A stretch of DNA of 42,330 bases. Origin: Bacteroidota bacterium (GTDB lineage: Bacteria; Bacteroidota; Bacteroidia; NS11-12g; UBA955). The position numbers were made by a program, and so were the translations under genes. The stretch lies in assembly GCA_027490055.1 (NCBI GenBank), contig JAIXYV010000069.1:1-42330 (forward strand), in the 5' to 3' direction. The stretch's first letter is position 1; each line of letters begins with the position of its first letter. Positions 22,415 through 32,115 of this stretch are shown here, piece by piece. A model generated the notes under the pieces. The model was not told where the DNA came from, searched no databases, and saw only the letters and a list, made by a program, of their open reading frames with translations.

Positions 22415-23785
22415 TTAGCCCAGCTGGTTAATCACCAGGTTAGGGAAGATGCTCAATGCAATTAATCCGAGTGCACAAAGTACCAGGATAAATTTCTGAG
22501 AGGCAGTAATGCTGATAGGGGCTTCGTCAGACTCGTGACCGAACATAGCGATGATCACTTTGAAGTAGTAGTAAACTGCTATAAGTGAACCTACGATTCC
22601 GATTAGAGCCAACCACATGTAACCATTATCGATGGCAGCGGTAAAGACCAGGTATTTGGCCATAAAACCAGCCATAGGAGGGATACCAGACATTGACAGC
22701 ATAGAGAATGCAAATACACCAGCTAACCAGCGGTTTCTTCTGATAAGGCCTTTAAAGGCATCAATATCTTCTTTGCCATTAGATTGAGTTCTAACGATTT
22801 CGAAAATAGAGAAAGCGGCAATACTGGAGATGCTGTAGACTAACACATAGTACAACAAGATACCAGAGGTATTATTAGCCATACACAGTAAAGCGATCAT
22901 CATAAAGCCGGCATGCGAGATACTGGAATAAGCCAGTAATCTTTTCACATTGGTTTGCACAGCAGCAGTGAAGTTAGCGATTAGAAGTGTTAGCGCAGCG
23001 ATGGCAGCAAAGATGATTCTGTATTCTGCCTGCATAGAACCGAAAGTAGAACTAAACAAACGGTAGAAGGCAGCAAAGGCAACAGTTTTAACAACGGTGG
23101 CCATGAAGGCAGTGATATAACTTGGAGCACCCTGATACACATCTGGTGCCCAGAAATGGAAAGGCGCAGCAGATACTTTAAAGGCCATAGCCACCAGCAT
23201 GAGCAGCATACCAGTAAAGGCCATAGCATTTGCAGGACCTTCACTTAATTTTGCAGCGATAGTAGCGTTCTGGAAAGAACCAGTAGCGCCATAGATTAAG
23301 GCAATACCGAATAATAAGAAGGCAGTGGCAAATGCGCCAAGTAAGAAATATTTAAATGCAGCTTCGTTAGAAGACAGTTTGGTTTTATCGCTACCTACAA
23401 GAACGAACAGTGGGATAGACAGAATCTCTATACCTAAGAAAAGCATTGACATATTAGAATATGACAAGAGTACTAATCCGCCGCACATTGAAAACAATAC
23501 CAATGAAAAGTGGTCTGAGAAATTGTTATCGTTGTTGAAATAACTGCTGGCAGAGATAAACCAAAGGATAGCAGATACAGACATCACGATGTTAAAGGCC
23601 AGTGCGAAATTGTCCATCAGCATCATGCCGTAAACATCTTCGTTAAGATTCCAGTCGGCAATACTTAAACCGATATTACCCAGTAAACCAAGTATAACGA
23701 TTAGTAAAAATCCTTTTCTTAAGTTTAACAATCCCGACAAAAGCGACAGTACGCCCAGTCCCGATATTAATAGTAACTCTTTCAT
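22415..23785 (-). CDS. nuoN: NADH-quinone oxidoreductase subunit N
   Basis: NuoN is one of three antiporter-like proton-pumping subunits in the membrane arm of complex I. The 456-residue product is hydrophobic throughout, with about 13-14 predicted helices. It includes the FFLLGAFATAFLLFG-like helix with Glu/Lys nearby, the KVSAAPFHFWAPDVYQGAP motif typical of the antiporter fold, and KRLLAYSSISHAGFM. It is the last gene of the nuo operon. The start overlaps the nuoM stop by one base (TAATG). The 3' end faces the mevalonate operon. Confidence 0.96.
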   Translation of the reverse strand: MKELLLISGLGVLSLLSGLLNLRKGFLLIVILGLLGNIGLSIADWNLNEDVYGMMLMDNFALAFNIVMSVSAILWFISASSYFNNDNNFSDHFSLVLFSMCGGLVLLSYSNMSMLFLGIEILSIPLFVLVGSDKTKLSSNEAAFKYFLLGAFATAFLLFGIALIYGATGSFQNATIAAKLSEGPANAMAFTGMLLMLVAMAFKVSAAPFHFWAPDVYQGAPSYITAFMATVVKTVAFAAFYRLFSSTFGSMQAEYRIIFAAIAALTLLIANFTAAVQTNVKRLLAYSSISHAGFMMIALLCMANNTSGILLYYVLVYSISSIAAFSIFEIVRTQSNGKEDIDAFKGLIRRNRWLAGVFAFSMLSMSGIPPMAGFMAKYLVFTAAIDNGYMWLALIGIVGSLIAVYYYFKVIIAMFGHESDEAPISITASQKFILVLCALGLIALSIFPNLVINQLG

Positions 23786-25233
23786 TATTGAATGCCTTGT
23801 AATAAAGTTTGAACAGAACTTTCGGTGATGCCTAATACAATTTTAGGATACACACCCAGTCCGATAATTAGTGTAACGATGATAATTAAAGTTATTTTCT
23901 CCTGCATAGTGAGTTTTGTGAACCCTGCAGTCAGCTGATTGGTTTCGCCAAGCATCATAGTTTGGTAGGATCTGAACATATAGACAACACCGAGGATAAT
24001 GCTTAAACCAGCAAAAGAAGCGGCAATAGCATTGGCCTGGAACAATCCGATGATGAGCAGGAATTCGCCAACGAAACCATTGGTAAATGGAAGTGCTACC
24101 ACACTCAGAACGATGATGAAGAAAAGGAAAGCAAAGCTTGAATCTAAGCCTCTGATACCACCTAGTTGTTTCATTTCTGAAGTGCCCATTCTAAGGAAGA
24201 TGATATCAAAAACGAAGAACAGACCCACAGTATTGATACCGTGACTGAGCATTTCCATTAAACTACCTTGAAGACTCTGAGCGTTGCAGGCTATGATACC
24301 AGCAGAGATTAAGCCCATGTGAGCGATCGAAGAGTAGGCGATAAGGTATTTGAAATCTTTCTGAACGATAGAGATGAAAGACGCATACAAGATGCTGATT
24401 ACTGACAGTACGATCAGGATATAACCATATTCTTCAATACCTTGCGGCACCATTGGTAATACCCAGCGGATAAGACCATAAGTCGCCATTTTAGACATGA
24501 TACCAGAGAGCATCATCACACCAGGTGTTGGCGCTACGTAATAGGTATCAGGCTGCCAGGTATGGAAAGGGAAGATTGGCATCTTGATAGCGAATGCCAG
24601 GAAGAAGGCTGCCATTACCCAGGCTTGTTCTACAACAGGCAATTGTCTGCCAGCGGCATAAAGCGCTTGTATATCAAAACTTCTGTCAGGAGTTTGCAGG
24701 TAAACATAGATAAGTGCTACCAGCATGAATAAACTACCAAACAGGGTATAGATAAAGAATTTAAAGGTAACTTTTTGTCTGTTATTGCCACCCCACATCA
24801 GGATGATGAAATAGATTGGAATAAGGGCAATTTCCCAGAACAGATAGAACAGGAAGCCATCCATAGCTACGAAAGAGCCAATGATAGAACCCTGCATCAG
24901 GAACATTAGTCCGTATAAAGTATGCAGATTGTTGTAGTTTCTATTGAATGACGCATACATGATAAGCGGCATTAACAAGGTAGAGAGTAAAACCATCAGC
25001 ATGCTGATACCATCGGTATTGATATGGAATCTGATGCCAATATCTGCCAGCCATGGCATATCTATGTTTAAGAGGGCGGCTTGACCGGTTTGAACGGCAT
25101 TTAAAGTTGCAAATGCAACTGCCAGTTCGGCTACAGAAGCTGTAAAGGCTATAGCTTTAGCATGATTTCTTCCGAAGGCGAAAAGCATGATAGAACTAAA
25201 AAGCGGAATCAGTATAAGCAGTAATGTCAGCAT
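23785..25233 (-). CDS. nuoM: NADH-quinone oxidoreductase subunit M
   Basis: NuoM is an antiporter-like proton-pumping subunit of complex I. The 482-residue product has WEIALIPIYFIILMWGG near helix 5, KMPIFPFHTWQPDTYYVAPTPG, and FKYLIAYSSIAHMGLI, the usual NuoM pattern. The conserved Glu of WE in the fifth helix and Lys of AIKMPIFPFH are proton-path residues in the family. The length is normal. It starts 5 bp after nuoL ends and overlaps nuoN by one base. Confidence 0.97.
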   Translation of the reverse strand: MLTLLLILIPLFSSIMLFAFGRNHAKAIAFTASVAELAVAFATLNAVQTGQAALLNIDMPWLADIGIRFHINTDGISMLMVLLSTLLMPLIMYASFNRNYNNLHTLYGLMFLMQGSIIGSFVAMDGFLFYLFWEIALIPIYFIILMWGGNNRQKVTFKFFIYTLFGSLFMLVALIYVYLQTPDRSFDIQALYAAGRQLPVVEQAWVMAAFFLAFAIKMPIFPFHTWQPDTYYVAPTPGVMMLSGIMSKMATYGLIRWVLPMVPQGIEEYGYILIVLSVISILYASFISIVQKDFKYLIAYSSIAHMGLISAGIIACNAQSLQGSLMEMLSHGINTVGLFFVFDIIFLRMGTSEMKQLGGIRGLDSSFAFLFFIIVLSVVALPFTNGFVGEFLLIIGLFQANAIAASFAGLSIILGVVYMFRSYQTMMLGETNQLTAGFTKLTMQEKITLIIIVTLIIGLGVYPKIVLGITESSVQTLLQGIQ

Positions 25234-25238
25234 GAATG

Positions 25239-27140
25239 TCAGAAGATAAAGATTGAAAAAATTAAAATAACAGCAATTACAAAAGTGATGGCATAAGCGT
25301 TGATATTACCGCTTTGCAATTGTCTTACAAAGGCACCACCTTTTACAACCACTTGTCCGAAACCATTCACCAGACCGTTGACTATTTTGTTGTCAAAGAA
25401 ATTCTGTAAGAAAGCCGACAAGGCATCCAATGGGCGGGTAATAAAGTTGTAGTAAAACTCGTCGATGAAATATTTGTTGTAAATAACTTTCTGAACGGCA
25501 GGTCTTTCAACATTTTCAGCCATTGGTAAAGTTGCTTTTGTCACATAGAAGTGGCGGGCTATCAAGATAACAATCACTACCAGCGCAGTGGTTACACCCA
25601 TCATAGTCAACTCAGTCGACAAAGACAAATGTGAAGCTGTTTTACCTAATACAGGCTCCAGATAATGATCAAACCAGTTATGGATACCCAGCTTTTCACC
25701 TAATGCGTGTGGGAAGCCAATGAAACCAGCGAAAGCTGCAAATACTGACAATACCACCAAAGGCATGGTCATTGTAAATGGCGATTCGTGCAGGTGGTGT
25801 TCCTGTTCGTGAGTGCCTCTGAATTTACCATGGAAGGTAAGGAAGAACAAACGGAACATATAGAAAGCCGTCATCAGAGATACCAACATACCCAGAACAA
25901 ACAGGGTAGGGTTATGAGACAGCGCTTCGCTGAGGATTTGATCTTTACTAAAGAAACCAGCCAGAGGAGGAATACCAGAGATGGCAATGGTACCGATAAG
26001 GAAAGTTGTATAAGTAACAGGCATGTGTTTTTTCAGTCCGCCCATTTTACGAATATCCTGTTCGCCACCCATAGAGTGTATAACGCTACCAGAACCAAGG
26101 AATAACAAAGCTTTAAAGAAAGCGTGAGTCACAACGTGGAATACAGCCGCGGTATAGGCACCCAGACCAAGTGCCAGGAACATCAATCCGAGTTGAGAGA
26201 CAGTAGAGTAGGCCAGAACTTTTTTGATATCATTCTGGAACAGACCGATGCTAGCACCAAGCAGTGCAGTTGCGGTACCGATGATGGCAACCAGTTGCAT
26301 GGTATCAGGACTCATGCTAAAGAGCACATTGGTACGAGCCACCATATATATACCAGCGGTTACCATGGTAGCTGCGTGAATTAAGGCAGAAACAGGTGTT
26401 GGTCCCGCCATCGCATCAGGCAACCAGGTATACAATGGAATCTGAGCACTTTTTCCCATAGCACCGATGAAAAGACAAACAGTGATAATAGTAATAGTGG
26501 TTGCATCAAAAGAGAATTGTGACATGAAACCAGGTTGGAACAACTGAGTATAATTAAGTGTACCAAAGGTGAAGAATATAAGACACATGGCGATTAAGAA
26601 ACCAAGGTCGCCGACACGGTTCATGACGAAAGCCTTTTTAGCCGCATCGTTATTTTTCTGATCTTTAAACCAGAAGCCAATGAGCATGAATGAGCAGAAG
26701 CCCACACCTTCCCAGCCGATGAACATTACTAAGAAATTGTTTCCAAGTACCAGTACCAGCATGAAGAAAATAAACAAATTCAGGTAAGCGAAGAATCTTC
26801 TGAAACCATCATCGTCTTTCATGTAGCCAATAGAGAACACGTGGATAAGGAAACCCACACCAGTGATCACTAATAAGAAGATAGATGACAGAGGATCGAG
26901 CAGGAAAGAGAAGCTTGCTTTAAAGTTACCGGCGCTGATCCAGTCGAAGATAGATACTTCAACCGGGTGAAAATGCGACGACTGAGAAACGAATATCAGT
27001 ACAGAGTCGATGAAGCTGAGTAAAACACCAGTGCAGGCAAAGATAGCTGCATGGGTTTTAGTTAGTCTCCTGTTCAGCAAACCAATCAGTGCAAAACTGA
27101 TTAGCGGAAATAAGGGGATGAGTTTAACGAGTTGTTCCAT
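25239..27140 (-). CDS. nuoL: NADH-quinone oxidoreductase subunit L
   Basis: NuoL is the most distal proton-pumping subunit, with a long C-terminal lateral helix. The 633-residue product has WEGVGFCSFMLIGFWF, GKSAQIPLYTWLPDAMAGPTPVSALIHA split across helices, and KKVLAYSTVSQLGLMFLALG. These are NuoL signatures (the LIHAATMV segment is diagnostic). The last ~60 residues (YNKYFIDEFYYNFITRPLDA and a final hydrophobic helix) form the lateral helix and its anchor. It lies 25 bp after nuoK. Confidence 0.97.
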   Translation of the reverse strand: MEQLVKLIPLFPLISFALIGLLNRRLTKTHAAIFACTGVLLSFIDSVLIFVSQSSHFHPVEVSIFDWISAGNFKASFSFLLDPLSSIFLLVITGVGFLIHVFSIGYMKDDDGFRRFFAYLNLFIFFMLVLVLGNNFLVMFIGWEGVGFCSFMLIGFWFKDQKNNDAAKKAFVMNRVGDLGFLIAMCLIFFTFGTLNYTQLFQPGFMSQFSFDATTITIITVCLFIGAMGKSAQIPLYTWLPDAMAGPTPVSALIHAATMVTAGIYMVARTNVLFSMSPDTMQLVAIIGTATALLGASIGLFQNDIKKVLAYSTVSQLGLMFLALGLGAYTAAVFHVVTHAFFKALLFLGSGSVIHSMGGEQDIRKMGGLKKHMPVTYTTFLIGTIAISGIPPLAGFFSKDQILSEALSHNPTLFVLGMLVSLMTAFYMFRLFFLTFHGKFRGTHEQEHHLHESPFTMTMPLVVLSVFAAFAGFIGFPHALGEKLGIHNWFDHYLEPVLGKTASHLSLSTELTMMGVTTALVVIVILIARHFYVTKATLPMAENVERPAVQKVIYNKYFIDEFYYNFITRPLDALSAFLQNFFDNKIVNGLVNGFGQVVVKGGAFVRQLQSGNINAYAITFVIAVILIFSIFIF

Positions 27141-27165
27141 TCTTTATATTTCTATCGACGTACTA

Positions 27166-27483
27166 TTAGAATTTTAATTGGTTTAAGACTTCGGTATCTG
27201 AAGTGTTAGCGTTTCTGTAAATCATAATCAGAATGGCTAAACCGACAGCTACCTCTGCAGCCGCCACTGCCATAATAAAGAAAACGAATACCTGAGCACT
27301 GTTATCACCCATGTAGCTAGAGAAAGCTACCATAAGTAAGTTAACAGCGTTTAGCATTAATTCGATGCACATAAACATGATAATGGCATTTCTTCTGATC
27401 ATAACACCTAGAGCACCGATACTGAACATAGCAGCACTAAGGTAGATGTAATATATAAGTGGTATACCTGATATTAATTGCAT
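27166..27483 (-). CDS. nuoK: NADH-quinone oxidoreductase subunit K
   Basis: NuoK is a small three-helix membrane subunit (ND4L homologue). The 105-residue product has the first helix YYIYLSAAMFSIGALG, the second MFMCIELMLNAVNLLMVAF with the conserved Glu, and a third helix containing the second Glu (AAAEVAVGLAILI). The start overlaps the nuoJ stop by one base (TAATG). Confidence 0.97.
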   Translation of the reverse strand: MQLISGIPLIYYIYLSAAMFSIGALGVMIRRNAIIMFMCIELMLNAVNLLMVAFSSYMGDNSAQVFVFFIMAVAAAEVAVGLAILIMIYRNANTSDTEVLNQLKF

Positions 27484-27986
27484 TATTGTAAGTTCTTTTT
27501 AGATAAATAAACAGCGCCAACCATGGCAGATAAAAATAAAATTGAAGACACTTCGAAAGGTAGAAGAAACTGATTAAACAGTACTTTACCGAGGGTTTCT
27601 ACTGTGCCTACGCCAGCAGTTCGAGTTAGCTCAGGTGTATTGACTGTAGCACCTTTAAGTGCACCAACTAAAGTTATAAGCATTAGACCAATCGCCACCA
27701 CAGCGATTACTCTGACATAGGTTTTCTTTTTAGGTTCAGCATCCTGGTTGAGGTTCAGCATCATGATAACATAGAGAAACAGTACCATGATAGCACCAGC
27801 ATAAACGATGATATGCACTGCTGCCAGAAACTGGGCGCTAAGCAGGATATAATGTCCAGCGATGGCAAAGAAAGTGACAATTAAAAACAGTACACTGTAA
27901 ACGGGGTTTCTGGAGAATACCACCATCAGGGCACTCATGAGTGCTAAGAAGGAAAGGAACCAGAAAATATATTGTGTGATGCTCAT
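27483..27986 (-). CDS. nuoJ: NADH-quinone oxidoreductase subunit J
   Basis: NuoJ (ND6 homologue) is a membrane subunit next to NuoK and NuoH. The 167-residue product has five predicted helices and the characteristic FLAAVHIIVYAGAIMVLFLYVIMMLN stretch split around the pi-bulge helix, with the conserved Tyr and Gly. The length is near 165-200, as usual. It lies 36 bp after nuoI and overlaps nuoK by one base. Confidence 0.96.
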   Translation of the reverse strand: MSITQYIFWFLSFLALMSALMVVFSRNPVYSVLFLIVTFFAIAGHYILLSAQFLAAVHIIVYAGAIMVLFLYVIMMLNLNQDAEPKKKTYVRVIAVVAIGLMLITLVGALKGATVNTPELTRTAGVGTVETLGKVLFNQFLLPFEVSSILFLSAMVGAVYLSKKNLQ

Positions 27987-28022
27987 TGATTTGATGTCGT
28001 GTTACGATGAATAAATTACAGA

Positions 28023-28625
28023 TTAATGGTGTTTAGCTTTTGGCAGAACCTTATCTAAGAATGTTCTGTTGTGTTTGTGTTTTTTGTCGTTTTTGAAAGC
28101 CAGAACAGCAGGTGTCTGACGTTTTGAAACATCGACAGGCTGGTCCTTAGGTTCAACGAGTTTGTCTTTACCGTAGATGAAACTATCTCTTTCAAAAGTA
28201 CTTGGAACGATTCTATCGGTTAAGAAAATGGCTTCTTTAGGGCAAGCTTCTTCGCATAATCCGCAGAAGATGCAACGCAGCATATTGATTTCGTATTTAG
28301 AAGCGTATTTTTCTTCTCTGTATAAAGATTCTTCACCTTTTTGTCTTTCGGCAGCCGTCATGGTAATGGCTTCGGCAGGACAAGAAACAGCGCATAGTCC
28401 GCAGGCAGTGCAACGTTCGGCACCAGCTTCGTCGCGTTTAAGGACGTGCTGACCTCTGTATACTGGCGCAAATTCACGCGTTTGCTCAGGGTATTTCACT
28501 GTTGCTTTACGCATAAAAATATGTTTAAAGGTGATAGCCATACCGCTTAAGATAGCAGGGAAATAGGCGCGTTCGAGCCATGTCATTTCCCTTTTCACCA
28601 CTTGTTTACTTCTATTAGTTAACAT
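28023..28625 (-). CDS. nuoI: NADH-quinone oxidoreductase subunit I
   Basis: NuoI holds two [4Fe-4S] clusters (N6a and N6b) that pass electrons towards NuoB. The 200-residue product has both CxxCxxCxxxCP motifs: Cys72, Cys75, Cys78 with Cys82, and Cys117, Cys120, Cys123 with Cys127. The N-terminal part carries the segment FPAILSGMAITFKHIF for docking to the membrane arm. The C-terminal tail (KNDKKHKHNRTFLDKV) is basic and longer than the minimum. It lies 38 bp after nuoH. Confidence 0.97.
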   Translation of the reverse strand: MLTNRSKQVVKREMTWLERAYFPAILSGMAITFKHIFMRKATVKYPEQTREFAPVYRGQHVLKRDEAGAERCTACGLCAVSCPAEAITMTAAERQKGEESLYREEKYASKYEINMLRCIFCGLCEEACPKEAIFLTDRIVPSTFERDSFIYGKDKLVEPKDQPVDVSKRQTPAVLAFKNDKKHKHNRTFLDKVLPKAKHH

Positions 28626-28663
28626 TGTTTTTTTGAAGTTTGATACTTTTATTTTTTAAACAT

Positions 28664-29701
28664 TTATAATTTTCCCATTGCCCACATCACGATACCAGTA
28701 ACAAAAATATTGGCCAGTGATAATGGTAATAAAACTTTCCAACCAAGGTTCATCAGTTGATCGTATCTGAATCTCGGGATGGTCCATCTCACCCACATAA
28801 ATAAGAAGATAAAGAAGATAATTTTTCCGAAGAACATAACTACCTGAAGGATGCTAAGCGCATTGGCACTCATACCCAGGGCATTTGCCAGTTCGTGCTG
28901 GAACGGGAAGTTGTATCCTCCGAAGTAGAAGCTGGCGATCACTGCCGAAGAGATGAACATATTAATATATTCAGCAAACAGGTAGAAGCCCAGTTTCATG
29001 GAAGAGTATTCGGTATGGTAACCACCGATCAATTCAGTTTCACATTCCGGTAAATCGAATGGTGCTCTGTTAGTTTCGGCGAATGCACAGATGATAAAGA
29101 TAACGAATCCAACTGGCTGATATACCACATTGGCAAATCCAGCATCTTGTTGAAGCACGATTTCTTTTAAGCTCAGTGTACCGGTGGTCATCACCAAAGC
29201 AATGATGGCAAATCCCATAGCGATTTCGTAACTGATCATTTGCGAAGAAGCACGGATGGCACCCAGTAAAGAGAATTTGTTGTTAGATGCCCAGCCTCCG
29301 ATCATGATACCGTATACACCTAAAGAGACTACGCCGAATAGGTAAAGGATACCAATATTAAGATCGGTAATTTGTAAATCAAATGTTGTTTCGCCAATCG
29401 TGATTGGTCCGCCCCACGGAATTACCACACCTGTCATCGTTGCGGTGAGCATGGCAATACAAGGACCGAGGATAAAGAGCCATTTATTGGAAACAGAAGG
29501 AATGATTTCTTCCTTCATAAACATTTTAACAGCATCTGCTAATGGTTGTAATAAACCCATTGGTCCGGCACGATCCGGTCCGACACGGTCTTGCATAATA
29601 GCAGCCACTTTTCTTTCGGCGTAAGTTGAATAGGTTGCAATCAGTAATGTGATAGCAAACACAATCAGAACAATTATCGCTTTTATGATCAAAGGATCCA
29701 T
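28664..29701 (-). CDS. nuoH: NADH-quinone oxidoreductase subunit H
   Basis: NuoH (ND1 homologue) helps form the quinone-binding chamber with NuoB and NuoD. The 345-residue product has eight predicted helices and typical segments YAERKVAAIMQDRVGPDRAGP, the ETNRAPFDLPECETELIGGYHTEY loop split around the third and fourth cytoplasmic turns, and a WVRWTIPRFRYDQLM end with the conserved Arg and Tyr. The length is normal. It lies 13 bp after nuoG. Confidence 0.97.
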   Translation of the reverse strand: MDPLIIKAIIVLIVFAITLLIATYSTYAERKVAAIMQDRVGPDRAGPMGLLQPLADAVKMFMKEEIIPSVSNKWLFILGPCIAMLTATMTGVVIPWGGPITIGETTFDLQITDLNIGILYLFGVVSLGVYGIMIGGWASNNKFSLLGAIRASSQMISYEIAMGFAIIALVMTTGTLSLKEIVLQQDAGFANVVYQPVGFVIFIICAFAETNRAPFDLPECETELIGGYHTEYSSMKLGFYLFAEYINMFISSAVIASFYFGGYNFPFQHELANALGMSANALSILQVVMFFGKIIFFIFLFMWVRWTIPRFRYDQLMNLGWKVLLPLSLANIFVTGIVMWAMGKL

Positions 29702-29714
29702 AGTATCTTAAATA

Positions 29715-30749
29715 TTATTGGTTGTTAGGGTCTAATGGTCCGGCACCCAGTTCAGATTTTACTCCGTGTGGTTTAGAACCCATCATTTTAATAGTGGTTT
29801 TCTGAATGTTTTTCAGTGTATCGTAATGGTTGGCAGAGATAACAGAGTGTCTGTTAATTTTAGCGGGACCTTCGATTGTCCAGTCGCTTAGATTTTTCTT
29901 ATCATAGCGGCATTCGTTACAGATCCAGGCAGTGCTGCCATCTTCGTTGTCCATAACTTCACCAAATTCGTCTTTTCTTGCAGTTACACGCAATACTTCT
30001 TCACCCTGGTTCCAGAGTCTTACTTTACCGCAGCATTTGTCACAGTTTCTATGAGCATCTACCGGGTTAGTATACCAAACTCTGCTTTTAAAGCGGAAGG
30101 TTTTATCGGTAAGAGCACCAACCGGACAAACGTCTATCATATTACCAGAGAAATCGTTGTCGATGGCTTTTTCTATATAGGTAGAGATTTCGGCAGCTTC
30201 ACCGCGGTTGATAACACCATGGCATCTGCCATCGGTTAACTGGTCAGCCACTTTCACACATCTGTAGCAAAGGATACAGCGGTTCATGTGCAATTTGATT
30301 TTATCGCCGATATCGGTAGGTTCGTATTCGCGCTTGTCGAAATCGTAGCGCGTTTCAGCTTTACCATTTTCGTAGCTTAAATCTTGTAAATGACATTCGC
30401 CAGCCTGGTCGCACACAGGGCAATCCAGCGGGTGATTCAGCAGTAGGAATTCGACAACACCTGCGCGGGCTTCTAGGTTTTCTGGTGAAGTGATATTTCT
30501 GACTACCATTCCGTCCATAACGGTGGTACGGCAACTTGCCACTGGTTTAGGCATCGGACGAGGATCTTTAGCAGAGCCTTGTTCAACTTTTACGATGCAG
30601 GTTCTGCAATAGCCACCACTGGTTTTAAGTTTGCTGTGGTAGCACATAGCAGGCGGAACAATATCGCCACCAATCATTCTGGCAGCCTGTAATATGGTTG
30701 TTCCTTCTGGAACTTCTACTGGAATATCGTCGATTGTAACTTTTAACAT
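29715..30749 (-). CDS. nuoG: NADH-quinone oxidoreductase subunit G, short form
   Basis: NuoG carries iron-sulfur clusters of the peripheral arm. The 344-residue product has the N-terminal [2Fe-2S] set (Cys36, Cys48, Cys51, Cys73), the His/Cys set of N5 (His106, Cys110, Cys113, Cys119) and a [4Fe-4S] set (Cys158, Cys161, Cys164, Cys208). It then has a further Cys pair region (Cys236, Cys239, Cys240 and a later CNEC) resembling the start of the molybdopterin-type domain, and it stops there. Full NuoG is usually 650-900 residues, so the large C-terminal domain is absent. No remnant of it follows. nuoH starts 13 bp later. A short NuoG seems to be a Bacteroidota trait, by recollection of related genomes. 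Confidence 0.92.
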   Translation of the reverse strand: MLKVTIDDIPVEVPEGTTILQAARMIGGDIVPPAMCYHSKLKTSGGYCRTCIVKVEQGSAKDPRPMPKPVASCRTTVMDGMVVRNITSPENLEARAGVVEFLLLNHPLDCPVCDQAGECHLQDLSYENGKAETRYDFDKREYEPTDIGDKIKLHMNRCILCYRCVKVADQLTDGRCHGVINRGEAAEISTYIEKAIDNDFSGNMIDVCPVGALTDKTFRFKSRVWYTNPVDAHRNCDKCCGKVRLWNQGEEVLRVTARKDEFGEVMDNEDGSTAWICNECRYDKKNLSDWTIEGPAKINRHSVISANHYDTLKNIQKTTIKMMGSKPHGVKSELGAGPLDPNNQ

Positions 30750-30781
30750 GGTGATTGTTTAATCGTTTTTAATATGCTTAC

Positions 30782-32113
30782 TTAGTTTTGTAACCTGTAA
30801 TAATGTTTAATGTCTTTAATGCTGTCCGGATTGGTAACATAGGCTTCAAATTCAGGACGGAAGTGCCTGATGGCAGCAGCTACAGGCCATGCAGCGGCTT
30901 CGCCAAGCGGACAGATAGTTTTGCCTTCGATTTTGCTTTGGATATCCCATAGCAGATCGATGTCTGAAAGCGTACCTTTACCATCGAGGATTTTCTTCAG
31001 GATGCGTTCCATCCAGCCGGTGCCTTCGCGGCACGGACTGCATTGACCGCAGCTTTCGTGGTGGTAGAACCTCGAGAAAGTGTATAGATTTTTAACGATG
31101 CTGGTGTCTTCGTCCATGACAATAAAACCACCAGAGCCTAGCATGGTTCCGGTAGCAAAGCCACCATCACCTAAGCTCTCGTAACTCATCAGACGAGGTT
31201 CGCCATTCGCTGTTTTAAGAATCAGTTCAGTTGGTAAGATAGGCACAGAAGAACCACCGGCTACGACAGCTTTCAGTTTTCGGCCACCTCTGATACCACC
31301 GCAGTATTGATCAGAGTAGATAAATTCTTCAACTGGTAAACCCAGTTCAATTTCGTATACGCCTGGTTTATTGATATGGCCAGAAGCAGAAATCAATTTT
31401 GTTCCAGTACTTTTTCCAATACCTATTTTAGCATATTCGTCGCCACCTAACTCGAGAATCGGCACAACAGCAGCGATAGTTTCAACGTTGTTTACAACGG
31501 TAGGGCAACCATATAAACCAGCGACAGCAGGGAATGGCGGTTTGATACGTGGATTACCACGTTTACCTTCCAGACTTTCTAAAAGCGCAGTTTCTTCACC
31601 ACAGATATAAGCACCAGCACCAACCTGAACATGCAGGTCGAGGTCGTACCCCGAGTTTAAAATATTCTTTCCTAACAAGCCCGCTTTATAGGCTTCTTCG
31701 ATGGCAGTTTCCAGAATACGAGATACATAGAAATACTCACCTCTGATGTAGATATAAGCGGTATTGGCACCAAGCGCATAGCTTGACAGAATCATACCTT
31801 CCACCAAAAGGTGAGGGATACGTTCCATCAGGTAACGGTCTTTAAACGTGCCAGGTTCACTCTCGTCGGCATTACAAACAACATATCTTGGAATACCTTC
31901 AGGTTTCGCCAGGAAACTCCATTTCATACCTGTTGGGAAACCAGCGCCACCTCTACCTCTGAGGCCAGATTTTTTCACTTCTTCAACGACAGCATCCGGC
32001 GTAAGGTTTTTAAGGGTATTGGCAAGCACGGTATAACCACCGTGTTCTCTATACACTGGCAATGTGTTGATGCCAGCGATATGATCATTTTTTAATAACA
32101 GCTTTTTGCTCAT
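30782..32113 (-). CDS. nuoF: NADH-quinone oxidoreductase subunit F
   Basis: NuoF binds NADH and FMN and holds the N3 [4Fe-4S] cluster. The 443-residue product has the FMN loop GLRGRGGAGFPTGMKWSF, CNADESEPGTFKDRYLM, the NADH region GAGAYICGEETALLESLEG, and the N3 motif ESCGQCSPCREG near residue 350, with a later Cys in TICPLGEAAAWP. A longer frame would start with a TTG at 32122 and overlap nuoE by 7 bp. The ATG at 32113, 2 bp after the nuoE stop, is more likely. The length matches the family (430-450). Confidence 0.97.
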   Translation of the reverse strand: MSKKLLLKNDHIAGINTLPVYREHGGYTVLANTLKNLTPDAVVEEVKKSGLRGRGGAGFPTGMKWSFLAKPEGIPRYVVCNADESEPGTFKDRYLMERIPHLLVEGMILSSYALGANTAYIYIRGEYFYVSRILETAIEEAYKAGLLGKNILNSGYDLDLHVQVGAGAYICGEETALLESLEGKRGNPRIKPPFPAVAGLYGCPTVVNNVETIAAVVPILELGGDEYAKIGIGKSTGTKLISASGHINKPGVYEIELGLPVEEFIYSDQYCGGIRGGRKLKAVVAGGSSVPILPTELILKTANGEPRLMSYESLGDGGFATGTMLGSGGFIVMDEDTSIVKNLYTFSRFYHHESCGQCSPCREGTGWMERILKKILDGKGTLSDIDLLWDIQSKIEGKTICPLGEAAAWPVAAAIRHFRPEFEAYVTNPDSIKDIKHYYRLQN

Positions 32114-32115
32114 AC

